Shown here: in pieces, positions 44,828 through 54,239 of the stretch
Layout: every line of letters begins with the position of its first letter
How positions within the stretch are numbered: position 1 is the stretch's first letter
From: Mucilaginibacter kameinonensis
GTDB taxonomy: Bacteria; Bacteroidota; Bacteroidia; Sphingobacteriales; Sphingobacteriaceae
DNA: 64,000 nt
Reading direction: 5' to 3'
Assembly: GCF_003675385.1 (NCBI RefSeq)
Contig: NZ_RCWZ01000003.1
Span: 1,150,438 to 1,214,437, forward strand
The notes under the pieces: model-generated
Database searches by the model: none
The model's input: only the letters and a program-made list of their open reading frames with translations
Told to the model about the DNA's origin: nothing
Position numbers and translations under genes: made by a program

Positions 44828-45529
44828 ATGGAAGACGGATCAAAACCCAACAAAATAAAGATTGTACGTCCAGAAACATTGGAGTTCATCATCCTTTACA
44901 ATCAGCTTAAAGGAAAGGCATTTAACGGCAATGCACAGTTAGCCGAAACCCTGGGCTTTAACTCTCCAAGCTCAATCACAGAGATAATAAAGAGCAGACA
45001 AAACATAGATCCAGAAAAACTCCGTATTTTTAAAGAAAAATACATAGAATACATATCTAGAGAAAAAAACCAGAATTATTCTGAATCAAAACCTGTATCC
45101 AAACACAGCGAAGGCATACCGATGTATGAAATTTCTGCTACCGCTTCCGGCGTGGAAGTATATAATGATATTAATGATTCCCAGCCCGTTGGCCATATGA
45201 ATTTCCCGGGTATCGAGGATTGCGATTTCGCGCTGCCGGTTTGGGGGCATAGCATGTATCCATATCTTGAAAACGGATGCTGGGTGGCGCTAAAAATAAT
45301 CCATGATAAAAAGATCCTGCCAGGAGAGGTATATTATATTGAATGGGGAGACTATCGTATGTACAAACGCCTGCTTGCCGGCGACAGCCCCGACGAGGTA
45401 ATTGCCCACTCAGATAATACAACCGAAATGGTAGGCAACCGGTTAAAATACGCGCCGTTCATTATAAAAGTAGCCGATATCAAAAAGCTTTGCCTCGTTA
45501 AAGATATCCACAAAAAGCACAACCACTAA
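44828..45529 (+). CDS. S24 (LexA/CI-like) peptidase repressor
   Basis: A 233-residue protein. The N-terminal ~75 residues form a helix-turn-helix (NAQLAETLGFNSPSSITEIIKSRQN). The C-terminal S24 domain has the catalytic Ser in GHSMYPYLENG (~142) and the Lys in YRMYKRL (~180), a spacing like LexA. A likely self-cleavage region is SATASGV (~103). Such repressors are inactivated by RecA-stimulated self-cleavage and control prophage or SOS-type genes. It may control the two divergent genes; a link to the late phage operon 7 kb away is speculative. Confidence 0.88.
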   Translation: MEDGSKPNKIKIVRPETLEFIILYNQLKGKAFNGNAQLAETLGFNSPSSITEIIKSRQNIDPEKLRIFKEKYIEYISREKNQNYSESKPVSKHSEGIPMYEISATASGVEVYNDINDSQPVGHMNFPGIEDCDFALPVWGHSMYPYLENGCWVALKIIHDKKILPGEVYYIEWGDYRMYKRLLAGDSPDEVIAHSDNTTEMVGNRLKYAPFIIKVADIKKLCLVKDIHKKHNH

Positions 45530-45537
45530 TACTCATA

Positions 45538-45577
45538 ACAGCTGCATTTTGTTATTACAGCAATAAAATGCAGCTGT
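45538..45577 (+). terminator. Hairpin after the S24 gene
   Basis: ACAGCTGCATTTT (45538-45550) pairs perfectly over 13 bp with AAAATGCAGCTGT (45565-45577), 8 bp after the stop. It lacks a long T run, so it could also be a message-stabilising stem. Confidence 0.65.
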
Positions 45578-45756
45578 CATTATTCCGCCATTAATATTAA
45601 AAACATCATATAACTAACAACATTCTTACGCGCATACGGTTAATGTAGTACATATTAATTTATCTACGCCCTGCTTATTATTCCGCAGCACTTTTAAACG
45701 TTTGAAGATGCCGCGAATCAAAATTATAGTATTAAGCAAGGCTAAATTTTTAAGCG

Positions 45757-45921
45757 ATGCAAAGTGAGATGTTAAAACTTATAGTTAATGAACTCAGTGT
45801 TGGCAACTGGGTACAAAACTTTGCATTTTATACCCTGCTCCTGCTATTATTCTGTACAGTTATCCGACAAATACAATCTCCTTCAAAAATTACACTTAGA
45901 AAGCGCCGCGCTTTGAAGTAG
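45757..45921 (+). CDS. 54-residue single-pass membrane protein
   Basis: An ATG at 45757 opens 54 codons to TAG at 45919. A hydrophilic start (MQSEMLKLIVNELS) is followed by one hydrophobic helix (FAFYTLLLLLFCTVI) and a basic tail (KITLRKRRALK), a plausible inside-positive single-pass peptide. No family recognised. The rest of the gap 45530-46000 has only the hairpin noted above. Confidence 0.4.
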   Translation: MQSEMLKLIVNELSVGNWVQNFAFYTLLLLLFCTVIRQIQSPSKITLRKRRALK

Positions 45922-46000
45922 CAGATAAAATTTATTGCAAAATGCAAATCTTCCGGCCTTAAACTTCCATATTTTAGCGGCGTCTTTTTCGACAGATAGA

Positions 46001-46510
46001 ATGATAATCAGACTGGCCACCCTCAACGATATACCACAGATCTTAACACTTATTTCGGACGTAGTACCAGCTATGAAAGCAGCGGGTAACTTTCAATGGG
46101 ATGATGACTATCCCAATAAAGAGGTATTTACTAAAGATATTGACCTTAATCAGCTTTGGGTAGCCGAAATTGATAGCGCTATTGCGGGTTTAGCTGCCAT
46201 CACTACCGATCAGGATACCGAATATGCCCAGGCCGGGCTTGACATCACCGAAGCCGCCATCGTTACACATCGCCTTGCTGTAAACATCAATTACCAGGGT
46301 CGCGGTGTTGCGGCAGCGCTTTTAATACAAGCCGAACAAGAAGCCATCAGGCGTGGAATTAATACATTACGAATTGACACCAATATCGCCAATCAGGCAA
46401 CTCAAAAACTATTCCCCAAATTAGGCTACGTTTTGGCGGGAGAAATCAACTTAGATTTAAGACCCGGGCTAAGATTTTTGTGTTATGAAAAACGGATAAA
46501 CCACAATTAA
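46001..46510 (+). CDS. GNAT family N-acetyltransferase
   Basis: From the ATG at 46001 (a TTG at 45935 is open but adds no conserved residues), a 169-residue GNAT protein. IIRLATLNDIPQIL starts the fold, RLAVNINYQGRGVAAALL holds the acetyl-CoA loop (QGRGVA) and IDTNIANQATQKLFPKLGY forms the end of the fold. Substrate unknown. Confidence 0.9.
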   Translation: MIIRLATLNDIPQILTLISDVVPAMKAAGNFQWDDDYPNKEVFTKDIDLNQLWVAEIDSAIAGLAAITTDQDTEYAQAGLDITEAAIVTHRLAVNINYQGRGVAAALLIQAEQEAIRRGINTLRIDTNIANQATQKLFPKLGYVLAGEINLDLRPGLRFLCYEKRINHN

Positions 46511-46731
46511 CGATAAAGAAAGTATTTGCACGAAATTTCCCATTTTATTTCTTTTGAAATTTCACACTTTTACACAAAACATACAGTCATTTCTCAATAG
46601 TTATTCACAAATGAGCAATTTTTCAACAATTGCCTTTTAGTTTATTTTTTATTCAGGTATATTTAGTTCAATTATAAGCCGCCGGCCCTGAGTCCGGAAT
46701 CATAAACCTGTAACAATAAAGAGAGAAGAAG

Positions 46732-47082
46732 ATGGATCCTATAATGATGCTGGTAATTGCTGCTATTATTGCTGCTATAATTTTAGTAGAATTTAATAAA
46801 CAACAAAAAGCAAAAGTGACAGATAACAGTCATATTACTTTTGATGTTCAACAAGCATACCTGCTTAAAGCTGCCGAATATAAAATAGAAGTTATTGAAG
46901 ACCATCAAAAGCATAGTACCACCACCAATAACACCGATGTTCAGCACCTTGAAGAAGAACTAACACAATTAACTAAAGCTTTTGAGAAAGGCGATATCCA
47001 ATTAAAGGAATTTAACCTTAAGCTGGATAATTTGCTTAACAATCTCGATCCGGACAAAGTGTCGCTGGCGCAGGCCTCTTAA
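46732..47082 (+). CDS. Small membrane protein with a SHOCT-like C-terminus
   Basis: 116 residues. An N-terminal hydrophobic helix (~4-20, MMLVIAAIIAAIILV) is followed by a soluble domain. The C-terminal segment LTKAFEKGDIQLKEFNLKLDNLL resembles the short SHOCT motif, in which a gap-free LxxLxxxGxIxxxEF pattern is seen. SHOCT is linked to oligomerisation; the role here is unknown. Confidence 0.6.
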   Translation: MDPIMMLVIAAIIAAIILVEFNKQQKAKVTDNSHITFDVQQAYLLKAAEYKIEVIEDHQKHSTTTNNTDVQHLEEELTQLTKAFEKGDIQLKEFNLKLDNLLNNLDPDKVSLAQAS

Positions 47083-47093
47083 TTCCTTCACGA

Positions 47094-48274
47094 TTATTTC
47101 AAGAGTACAACGTATCCTGATAATGGCTTGCTGCCATTCTTAAGGTCAACTACGTAATAATAGGTACCTGAAGGCAACACGTATCCATTAAAAGATCCAT
47201 TCCAATCTTTGCTGTAGCCTACCGAACGGAATATCCCGGCACCGTACCTGTTAAACACGTTCACGGTGCAGTTTGGGTAGGCGGCAAGTCCGGTTATGCG
47301 CCAGGTATCATTAACCCCATCGCCGTTTGGCGTAAAAGCATTCGGAATAATCATAGGAGACACCACATTAACCCTGATGCTCGCAAATGCAGGATACCCT
47401 CCTGCCGTATTTGTAACTTTTAAAGTGTAGCTGGTGTCTGTGTTGGCGAGGCGACTGGATTCGATACAGCGCCGTCATTTAAACTTGAAGACGGAGACCA
47501 GTTATAGACAAACACCCCTGCAGGCAACACCGGATTCAGCGTAATACTTTCTCCCTTTTTTATGGTAACGTCGTCACTGCTAAACGAAACAACAGGTGCT
47601 ACGTTTGTTTGAATTACAAAATCGCTACTTTTTCCCGGAACACAACATGGAGAAGAAATACTTATTATACAGGTTAACACATCGCCTGCTGATAGCGAGC
47701 TGCTGGTGAAAGTACTATTACTTTCGCTTGTATTTACATGATTTATCTGCCATTGATAAATTGAACCCGGCACAGCATCTGTTGAAGTTGCCGTAAATGA
47801 CATTTCATCACCAGGACAACCTACATTCTGTTGAGCAATAGTCACTGCTGGTGTAACTATCGGTTTTACCTCGCCGCTCACAGTTACCGTGGCATCAATA
47901 GCACCATCGGATTTTAAAACAACTTTATCTGTATGCTCTCCAACTGCAGCAGTAGCCGCTACGCGTACGTAGATCTCGGTCCCATCCGGATCTAAAGTTG
48001 CTAACTGAAGTGGTAATGCGCTGACATAACCTACATCTGGAAATAATGAAACCTAAAAACCAATCGGGGCATTAATCATAATATCATTTATAAGATTGGT
48101 ACCCCCTACTGTAAATTGCTGATGACTTGTCGATTCCGAGCCCAAACAAGAGGTTATACTACCCTCAGCACCGCTTACAACAATAGTAGGATCCATAGCC
48201 TGGGCAAAAGTTGAAAAAGCAACTAACCAAAGCACGAGTGCTGTTATTACGGATTTCAAAAAAGCGCCCAACAC
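47094..48274 (-). pseudogene. Broken T9SS type-B secreted protein gene
   Basis: Three pieces read in order on the minus strand. 48274-48053 has a signal peptide (MLGAFLKSVITALVLWLVAF) and the start of a repeat domain. 48052-47420 continues in the same frame after a TAG at 48053-48055 (APIGF-stop-VSLFPD, where GAG would give Glu). 47366-47094 is shifted by one frame and ends with a gliding-motility C-terminal domain (IIPNAFTPNGDGVNDTW), the sorting signal for type IX secretion. One nonsense change and one frameshift near 47437-47445 break the gene. An intact protein would have ~390 residues. Confidence 0.8.
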
Positions 48275-48490
48275 TATTATTTTAAATGTTAAACAAGTTC
48301 AGGCATCCGGAAACATTAAGGCAATAAGGATAATAACGGAGCATTTAATTGCGGGTAAGGCTTTTATAATCTGTTTTAATTCGAAAATTCATCAACAACT
48401 GGTAAGTATACTAAAATAAGTTTTTTCAGGTAAAGCGTAATCAATCAGCAATTTTATATGAAATATACGGGCCTAATACTTCAAAAAAAA

Positions 48491-48507
48491 AGCCGGCGAT
48501 GCCGGCT
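48491..48507 (-). terminator. Terminator of the RRM gene
   Basis: AGCCGGC (48491-48497) and GCCGGCT (48501-48507) with a 3-nt loop. Read on the minus strand it is followed by a run of nine T. Confidence 0.9.
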
Positions 48508-48544
48508 AATATTTTGAAAAAGAAGAATAATGTTTTATTTGGTA

Positions 48545-48835
48545 TTAATTACGCCTGAAGCCACCTTTTTGGCCGCCACCGTTAAAGCCAGGACCTTTAT
48601 CTTCGGCTATGTTAACCGTGATCCTGCGGCCATAATAACTTGCTCCATTCATGCAACGTATTGCCTCTTTCGCTTCATCCTCGTTAACCATCTCCACAAA
48701 ACCAAAACCCTTACTCTCTTTTGTTTCACGATCTTTAATGATCCTGAGCGATTTAACAGGCCCAAAATCACCAAAAACAGCTGTTAATTCGGCCTCATCT
48801 ACTTCTAAAGGAAGACCTGCAATAAATACTTTCAT
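48545..48835 (-). CDS. RRM RNA-binding protein
   Basis: 96 residues from ATG 48835 (a TTG three bases upstream is also in frame). It is a single RNA-recognition motif: RNP2 VFIAGLP at the start and RNP1 KGFGFVEM near residue 44, then a Gly-rich tail (GFNGGGQKGGF). Such short RRM proteins are common in Bacteroidota and cyanobacteria and bind single-stranded RNA, often in cold or stress response. It carries its own terminator. Confidence 0.92.
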   Translation of the reverse strand: MKVFIAGLPLEVDEAELTAVFGDFGPVKSLRIIKDRETKESKGFGFVEMVNEDEAKEAIRCMNGASYYGRRITVNIAEDKGPGFNGGGQKGGFRRN

Positions 48836-48981
48836 CAATGTTTTTAAAATTTGCGTAAAGGTACAAAAAAAGAGCCGTATTACCGCCCTTTAAAGCACTA
48901 ATGACAATTTGGTAATGGCTTTTTTACCTTAATATTACTGAAGAAAAGCTTTTCAAATCAGCCCAAAACCAGAAGGGTATT

Positions 48982-49578
48982 TTATTTAAGCTGCAACTCA
49001 AAGCTGCCCTCCACACGGTAAAACGGAGAGTCTGATTTATCATCTTTAGCTAAAAAGGTAAAGAAGGTGCCTTTAGCGATGATGTTGTCATGATTATATT
49101 GATCCATATCTATCTTACCAAAATCCTGCTGACCTGCATACCTGGTAAGTGTGTATTGCAATAAAGGTTTTTTGTCATCAACTTTAAACAGGAACTGGCT
49201 TCCGGCTACATCGCTGCTGTTTTTTACCGAAGCTAACCCTAACGAGCTGATACCAAAACTCATGTTGTGTGCCTTGTTTATTGCTGTAATGCCAAAATAT
49301 TTATCATCACCGTTATGCACGTTTATGAAAGCTATTGAATCCTGGCTGGCATCAAAGGTGTAAGTTGAATCTTCGATAGTAACTTTTAAAGTACCTTTTC
49401 CTGCAAGGAAGTTACCCGGGGTATTGATAATGTTTACTGATGATACGCTGTCTTTACTTGTAGCTGTTTTAACCGCGTTAATATCCTTTACCTCCTCATC
49501 TTTCTGGCAGGAAGTTAAGGCCACCGAAATGGACAAACTTAGTAAAACAAACCATTTAGTAAAACTGGTACGGATCAT
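48982..49578 (-). CDS. Lipoprotein of unknown function
   Basis: 198 residues from the ATG at 49578 (a start 108 bp upstream is open but lacks a signal peptide at the terminus). Signal peptide with lipobox (SVALTSCQKDEE). The mature part is beta-rich (LKVTIEDSTYTFDASQDSIAF; YRVEGSFELQLK), similar to small surface lipoproteins of Bacteroidota. No function assigned. Confidence 0.65.
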   Translation of the reverse strand: MIRTSFTKWFVLLSLSISVALTSCQKDEEVKDINAVKTATSKDSVSSVNIINTPGNFLAGKGTLKVTIEDSTYTFDASQDSIAFINVHNGDDKYFGITAINKAHNMSFGISSLGLASVKNSSDVAGSQFLFKVDDKKPLLQYTLTRYAGQQDFGKIDMDQYNHDNIIAKGTFFTFLAKDDKSDSPFYRVEGSFELQLK

Positions 49579-49853
49579 AGGCTTATTGGCGAATAAACAT
49601 AGCAATAAATAATTACAAATTTCATTAATTGTAGTTAAACAAATTAATTTTTTAACTTTTTTTAACCTTTGTATGATATACGTCAATATTCATGCAAAAG
49701 TTGCTATTTTATTGTGCCACAACGCACTTTTAATAAAAATGCAAAAAACAAATAAACAACAAGCCGTTTTCAGGGACTTTTAATTGTAATAAATACAAAA
49801 ATTAAAATCCGACGTGTATACAATACACTGTCAGTCAAATTAATATACAGCAA

Positions 49854-51098
49854 TTAAAACACCTCGCCCACATTAATAAACAGGCCTTTTGATCCTTCAC
49901 GCCCGAAACCGTAGTCGATGGCAATATTGGTTTTAGACACTTTGTTTAGCTTTACTCTTAAACCCGCGCCAAAACCGGGCTGCATAGTTTGCAAGACCGT
50001 ACCTGGCGCTGCCGAAAACGATTCGCCGTTTACAAAGGCCACGCCGCCCAATAATCCATTGCGCATTATTTTAAACCGGTACTCACTTTCCAGGTAAACC
50101 ATTTGCGCACCTCTGAACCTGCCCTGTATATACCCACGGCCCGTAGTAAAACTTGGATCATGCCCGGTGGCTGGCAAATCAAGGTAGGCCGGGCGGCCGT
50201 GTAGTACCAACCAATCGTATGACCAAAATGCCAGCACGTTATCTGAACTTTCAGGAAACCTGAAATACTTACGCACGTCAACAATTAATGAACGCCAGGC
50301 GGTTGTACTTCCTAAAAAAGTATAATTGTCCCGGTACTGCAATGAGCTGTAAAACCCACGCGATGCATTGATCGGGTTATCGCGGCTGTCATACAATCCG
50401 CTAAATGTTATCCCTGTCGATATGGCATGACTAACGGGGCCGTATCGTTCATAATCCGATACCTTTCCATTGAGCTGCCCTTTCTCGTACATATTCCACC
50501 TATCATCAAAAATATAGCCCAAACCGGCATAAAAATTTCCGGTTACATTGCGCAATACAGTCTCATGAAAACGGAAAAAGCTATAAACTAAAGGATTCTC
50601 ATTATCCCTGTCAGAATTACTGCCCAAACCAAAACTGCTTTGCGGATATTTGTAAAACCTGAAATCGCCGATAAAATCATACTTATTGTTTTTTGACCAG
50701 ATGTTTGATTGTATGGGGATAATTACCTGTTTATTTTGAGTGTACGCAGGATTTACTGTGATTGTGGAGATACGCGTATCTGGCGCTAACCTGAAAATTA
50801 CATTGCCGGATATGGTACCGGCCAGGCCGGTTTGCAAAGTATATCCTATGGCAGGGATAATTGATATTACAGGTTTTGAAGTTACAGAGTCAACCTTACC
50901 TGGCTTCTTGCTTTCGCCAAAAATGGATCCTATAACATCAAAAATATCTTTATCAAAGGTGGTATCGGGATGGGTGACAAGTATTGTATCCTTATATTTA
51001 GTATGCCCTATGGGGATGTATTTTTGATCTTGGGCATGCACCCGTATGCCTATGAGCAAGCCTGCAAATATTAAAATGCCTGTTTTGTTAATACCCAT
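49854..51098 (-). CDS. Omp85/BamA-like outer-membrane barrel protein
   Basis: A 414-residue protein with a signal peptide (~1-22, ending HAQ). The C-terminal two thirds form a 16-strand type barrel with GFYSSLQYRDNYTFLG, the GRGYIQGRFRGAQMVYLESEYRF region that resembles the L6 VRGY/F-type loop of Omp85 proteins, and the final GLFINVGEVF strand ending in Phe. There is no POTRA array, so it is a compact surface-antigen-like member. Role in protein or lipid transport cannot be specified. Confidence 0.8.
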   Translation of the reverse strand: MGINKTGILIFAGLLIGIRVHAQDQKYIPIGHTKYKDTILVTHPDTTFDKDIFDVIGSIFGESKKPGKVDSVTSKPVISIIPAIGYTLQTGLAGTISGNVIFRLAPDTRISTITVNPAYTQNKQVIIPIQSNIWSKNNKYDFIGDFRFYKYPQSSFGLGSNSDRDNENPLVYSFFRFHETVLRNVTGNFYAGLGYIFDDRWNMYEKGQLNGKVSDYERYGPVSHAISTGITFSGLYDSRDNPINASRGFYSSLQYRDNYTFLGSTTAWRSLIVDVRKYFRFPESSDNVLAFWSYDWLVLHGRPAYLDLPATGHDPSFTTGRGYIQGRFRGAQMVYLESEYRFKIMRNGLLGGVAFVNGESFSAAPGTVLQTMQPGFGAGLRVKLNKVSKTNIAIDYGFGREGSKGLFINVGEVF

Positions 51099-51182
51099 TA
51101 TAATTATTCGATGCAGGATGTGTAAAGGTTATATCCGTGCAATTATAAAATAATTATTTAAGTTATTTGTTTGTGCAAAGTC

Positions 51183-51647
51183 TTATTGCGCCTTGAGCCG
51201 GGGATCGAAAGTGAACTTATTTACGGCGCTGATGGTTATCTTGTCGTAATCGGGATGGGCCGGGTTGAACAGGTAATTATACTCCAGATCGATAATTGCC
51301 GAGGGTACCTTCAAAACAGCTGTTTCCATTTTACGAAGCCAGGTATCACCAAGCATTTGGGTAGCCGGGTAATTGATTACCTTATACCAATTGGCATTAA
51401 GCTTTTGAAGCTGGTTTAAAGTGATCTCAAATATGGGCAGAGTATCGGGTATTTGAAATATAATTACGGAAAAGTCGCCGGCGTACAAAGCTGTACCAGG
51501 GGAATGAGCCAGTTTTTCGAGACATGAAAGAGCCAGGGAACCTCCTGTATAGATCATGTATTGCCCCAATGAATTCCAGCGACCGTCAATACCTGAACCT
51601 TTGCGGTCATGCGCATACTTAGTTTGACTTATCCGGTAAACGTTCAA
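51183..51647 (-). CDS. RES-domain toxin
   Basis: A 154-residue RES domain: Arg5 in VYRISQ, the GIDGRWNSLGQYMIYTGGSLALSCLEKL stretch holding Tyr33 and Glu44, and Ser116 in LKVPSAI. Members of this type of toxin consume NAD, for example MbcT. The start is a TTG at 51647, since the conserved VYR lies directly after it and no ATG is available. It follows the Xre antitoxin gene by 99 bp containing a stem-loop. Confidence 0.9.
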   Translation of the reverse strand: MNVYRISQTKYAHDRKGSGIDGRWNSLGQYMIYTGGSLALSCLEKLAHSPGTALYAGDFSVIIFQIPDTLPIFEITLNQLQKLNANWYKVINYPATQMLGDTWLRKMETAVLKVPSAIIDLEYNYLFNPAHPDYDKITISAVNKFTFDPRLKAQ

Positions 51648-51674
51648 AAGATAGAAGGATAGATTAATAAACTA

Positions 51675-51727
51675 TTTAGTGATCAAAAATACAGTTCGGT
51701 TGATAGTAATCAACAATTCACTAAATC
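51675..51727. promoter_or_regulatory. Nested inverted repeats between antitoxin and toxin genes
   Basis: ATTTAGTGA (51675-51683) pairs with TCACTAAAT (51719-51727), and inside it GTTGAT (51700-51705) pairs with ATCAAC (51710-51715). A stem-loop on the bicistronic message could lower toxin expression or protect it. No T run follows. Confidence 0.4.
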
Positions 51728-51746
51728 ATTAATTCAATATTTAATA

Positions 51747-52253
51747 TTAAGCAAGCACGCCATAATCAATGCGGATCAGCTGACTTATCACAATACTAAT
51801 ACCTGTTATGGTATCAAGCAGGTCATAAGGAACAGCATCGATACCCGGATTGTATTGTTTTAACCAGCCTTTAAACTGATCAAGGGCACCAAATGTATCA
51901 AGGCCTTTATCAAAAAGTTCAAAAAGCTGGATAATATGCTCGCTAAGCCCCTGGTTTAATTCATGGGCGCTTTGCAGATGCTTACGTAAGGTAGGCTCAG
52001 TAATATGCAGCCATTTGGCAATATCACTTTGAGTTGCGCCGGTTACTTTTAGTAAATCGGTGATGGAATTGGAATGCAACCCTTGTTTTATAGCCCCAAG
52101 TTTAGCTAAAGGCGATTTAAAATAGGTTTCATAAGGCACCAGCAGATCATTAAAAACCTGCATAGGCGCATCGGTAAATACATAAGGACGGGATGCCGCC
52201 TGCCCTTGCCTGGCTTCGATAGCCGTACTACGGTGTTTGATTGCTTTGCTCAT
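51747..52253 (-). CDS. Xre/MbcA/ParS-type antitoxin (DUF2384)
   Basis: About 168 residues from ATG 52253 (a TTG at 52259 is also in frame). An Xre-like helix-turn-helix (ITDLLKVTGATQSDIAKWLHITEPTLRKHLQS, ~66-97) precedes the toxin-binding DUF2384 domain (LFDKGLDTFGALDQFKGWLKQYN, ~115-140). It neutralises the RES toxin downstream and would autoregulate the operon by binding the palindrome at 52258-52299. Confidence 0.9.
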   Translation of the reverse strand: MSKAIKHRSTAIEARQGQAASRPYVFTDAPMQVFNDLLVPYETYFKSPLAKLGAIKQGLHSNSITDLLKVTGATQSDIAKWLHITEPTLRKHLQSAHELNQGLSEHIIQLFELFDKGLDTFGALDQFKGWLKQYNPGIDAVPYDLLDTITGISIVISQLIRIDYGVLA

Positions 52254-52257
52254 ATAC

Positions 52258-52299
52258 AAATGTAAATATTTTCTATTAAAAAAGAAAATATTTACATTT
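52258..52299 (-). promoter_or_regulatory. TA operon promoter inside a palindrome with 17-bp perfect arms
   Basis: AAATGTAAATATTTTCT (52258-52274) and its perfect reverse complement (52283-52299) enclose 8 nt. The minus strand has TACATTTG (52264-52257), a -7 element, with the ATG only 3 bp away, so the message is probably leaderless. An operator covering the -7 box fits autorepression by the antitoxin. Confidence 0.7.
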
Positions 52300-52426
52300 A
52301 TTCATAATCACCACTTACCATTTGGGCTTTTATCAGCACAAAAATTATTACCAATAAAATTAGTAATTGTAAAATATATTTCCGACATTTGATTATTCTT
52401 TTATGCCATTCGGCATTGATAACATA

Positions 52427-52897
52427 ATGAAATCCGATATATCTTCCTGCAATAGTGTCGCCCAGGTTAGGCGGCTTATTGATAATTATTTCGACACTAT
52501 AAAAGGTGAATATCACCTCGAACAAAAACCTTTAAAAAGCAACAAAGACAATGCAGAAACAATTGAACACAAAGTTTGGGACCGTGAGCCTGAACCTGCC
52601 ACCCTCTCTGGATTGGCCATCGCCCTTGGCTTTAACAGCCGCCAGGAATTTCAGGATTATGTGCAACATGGCCGTTTCTCCCAAGCTATTAAACAGGGAA
52701 TTTTGCGTATAGAAGCAGGCTATGAAGCTCATTTACATCAAAATACAACGGGCGCAATGTTCGCGTTAAAAAGCATGGGATGGAGCGAGAAACATGACCC
52801 GGCATCAGCGAATACAGAAACTGAAAATACCCTCAAAGTAGAGATCGTTAACTCCGGTCCTCCCCCTGCCTGCAGCGAAAAAGATGTAAAGTTATAA
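52427..52897 (+). CDS. Phage terminase small subunit
   Basis: About 156 residues from ATG 52427 (an ATG at 52403 is also in frame). The core PATLSGLAIALGFNSRQEFQDYVQHGRFSQAIKQGILRIEAGYEAHL (seen here as shorter stretches) matches the small-subunit family of Bacteroidota prophages, with a helix-turn-helix-like start. It recognises DNA for packaging. It is followed by the large subunit after 49 bp. Confidence 0.82.
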   Translation: MKSDISSCNSVAQVRRLIDNYFDTIKGEYHLEQKPLKSNKDNAETIEHKVWDREPEPATLSGLAIALGFNSRQEFQDYVQHGRFSQAIKQGILRIEAGYEAHLHQNTTGAMFALKSMGWSEKHDPASANTETENTLKVEIVNSGPPPACSEKDVKL

Positions 52898-52946
52898 CAC
52901 TTGTATACTAAGGACACCTCCGCCTGCAGATTAACAATTAACAATC

Positions 52947-54206
52947 ATGACCAATGACGAAATAAGTACCGAAATTACACTTAAAGAACCAGAAGGTTTT
53001 CAGTGTTCAATCCTGTTTAAACAAAATTATCTTTCAACCGCGCACATAGTGATTAATCAGGGCGGTACCAGCAGCGGCAAAACATTTGCCATTGAACAGG
53101 CTCTATTTTGTATCGCCGGCGAAAGCCCCAAGCAGGTAATCACTATAGTAGGCCAGGATATCCCTAACCTTAAAGCAGGCGCTATGCGCGATGCGTTGAA
53201 TATATACAACTCCTCGCCGGTTTTACAGGCAAAAATTAAAAACTATAATAAAAGTGATCGTATTTTTGAGTTCGCTAACGGTAGCATAATCGAGTTCAAA
53301 AGTTACGATAATAGCCAGGATGCTAAGTCTGGGAAGCGTGACTATTTATTTATAAATGAAGCTAATGGCCTTACATGGGATGTATATACCGAACTGGCCC
53401 TTCGTACTAAAAAGCGCATTTTTATCGACTATAACCCTAACTCAGGCTTTTGGGTACATGAACACCTGATCGGGAAACCGGGGGTACAACTTATTGTCTC
53501 CGATCACAGGCATAACCCGTTTTTAGCACAGGAAGTGCGTGACAAAATAGAAGCCTTAAAAACCGTTGATATTGAGCTGTGGAAGGTATACGCCCGCGGC
53601 CTAACCGGCAAAATAACCGGGCTGATATTTGACAACTGGCATATCTGCGAATCTATCCCGTCAGATGCACGTTTAATAGCCTTGGGCCTGGATTTCGGTT
53701 TTACCAATGATGAAACCGGCTGTATCGAGCTATACCAGCAAAATGGTGAGTTGTGGGCCAATGAATTGTTTTACGAAACAGGTTTAACCAATACCGATAT
53801 ATCTGCAAAATTAAAAGCAGCGGGGGTAAGCATCAACAACGAGATCATTGCCGATAGCGCCGAACCAAAATCAATTGAAGAACTAAAACGCCTGGGTTGG
53901 CGTACCACGGCCGCAAAAAAAGGCGCCGACAGCGTCAAGAACTCTATTGATATCCTGAGGCGTTACAAAATAAATGTAACACGTAACAGTGTAAACCTTC
54001 GTAATGAGCTTAACCGTTACAAATGGCGTGTAGATACAACAGGCAAAACCGTTAATGAACCGGTTGATTCATGGAACCACTTGATAGATCCCTTAAGGTA
54101 TATCGCTCTTAATAAATTAAGAATAAGCAATACCGGAAAACTTCAATCGCGCCTGCCTCAACACCAAAGCAGCCAACAAACAAACGCGTTACACGGACTG
54201 ATCTGA
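52947..54206 (+). CDS. Phage terminase large subunit (PBSX-type)
   Basis: 419 residues: Walker A GGTSSGKT (39-46), Walker B DYLFINEAN (~132-140), motif with RTKKRIFIDYNPN, and the C-terminal RNase H-like nuclease (LGLDFGFTNDETGC at ~247, IADSAEPKS). It is the motor and nuclease for phage DNA packaging. Full length appears intact. The next gene is a tail-type gene, not a portal. Confidence 0.93.
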   Translation: MTNDEISTEITLKEPEGFQCSILFKQNYLSTAHIVINQGGTSSGKTFAIEQALFCIAGESPKQVITIVGQDIPNLKAGAMRDALNIYNSSPVLQAKIKNYNKSDRIFEFANGSIIEFKSYDNSQDAKSGKRDYLFINEANGLTWDVYTELALRTKKRIFIDYNPNSGFWVHEHLIGKPGVQLIVSDHRHNPFLAQEVRDKIEALKTVDIELWKVYARGLTGKITGLIFDNWHICESIPSDARLIALGLDFGFTNDETGCIELYQQNGELWANELFYETGLTNTDISAKLKAAGVSINNEIIADSAEPKSIEELKRLGWRTTAAKKGADSVKNSIDILRRYKINVTRNSVNLRNELNRYKWRVDTTGKTVNEPVDSWNHLIDPLRYIALNKLRISNTGKLQSRLPQHQSSQQTNALHGLI

Positions 54207-54239
54207 GCATTTTGATCTAAACCGATACAAATTTTAATT

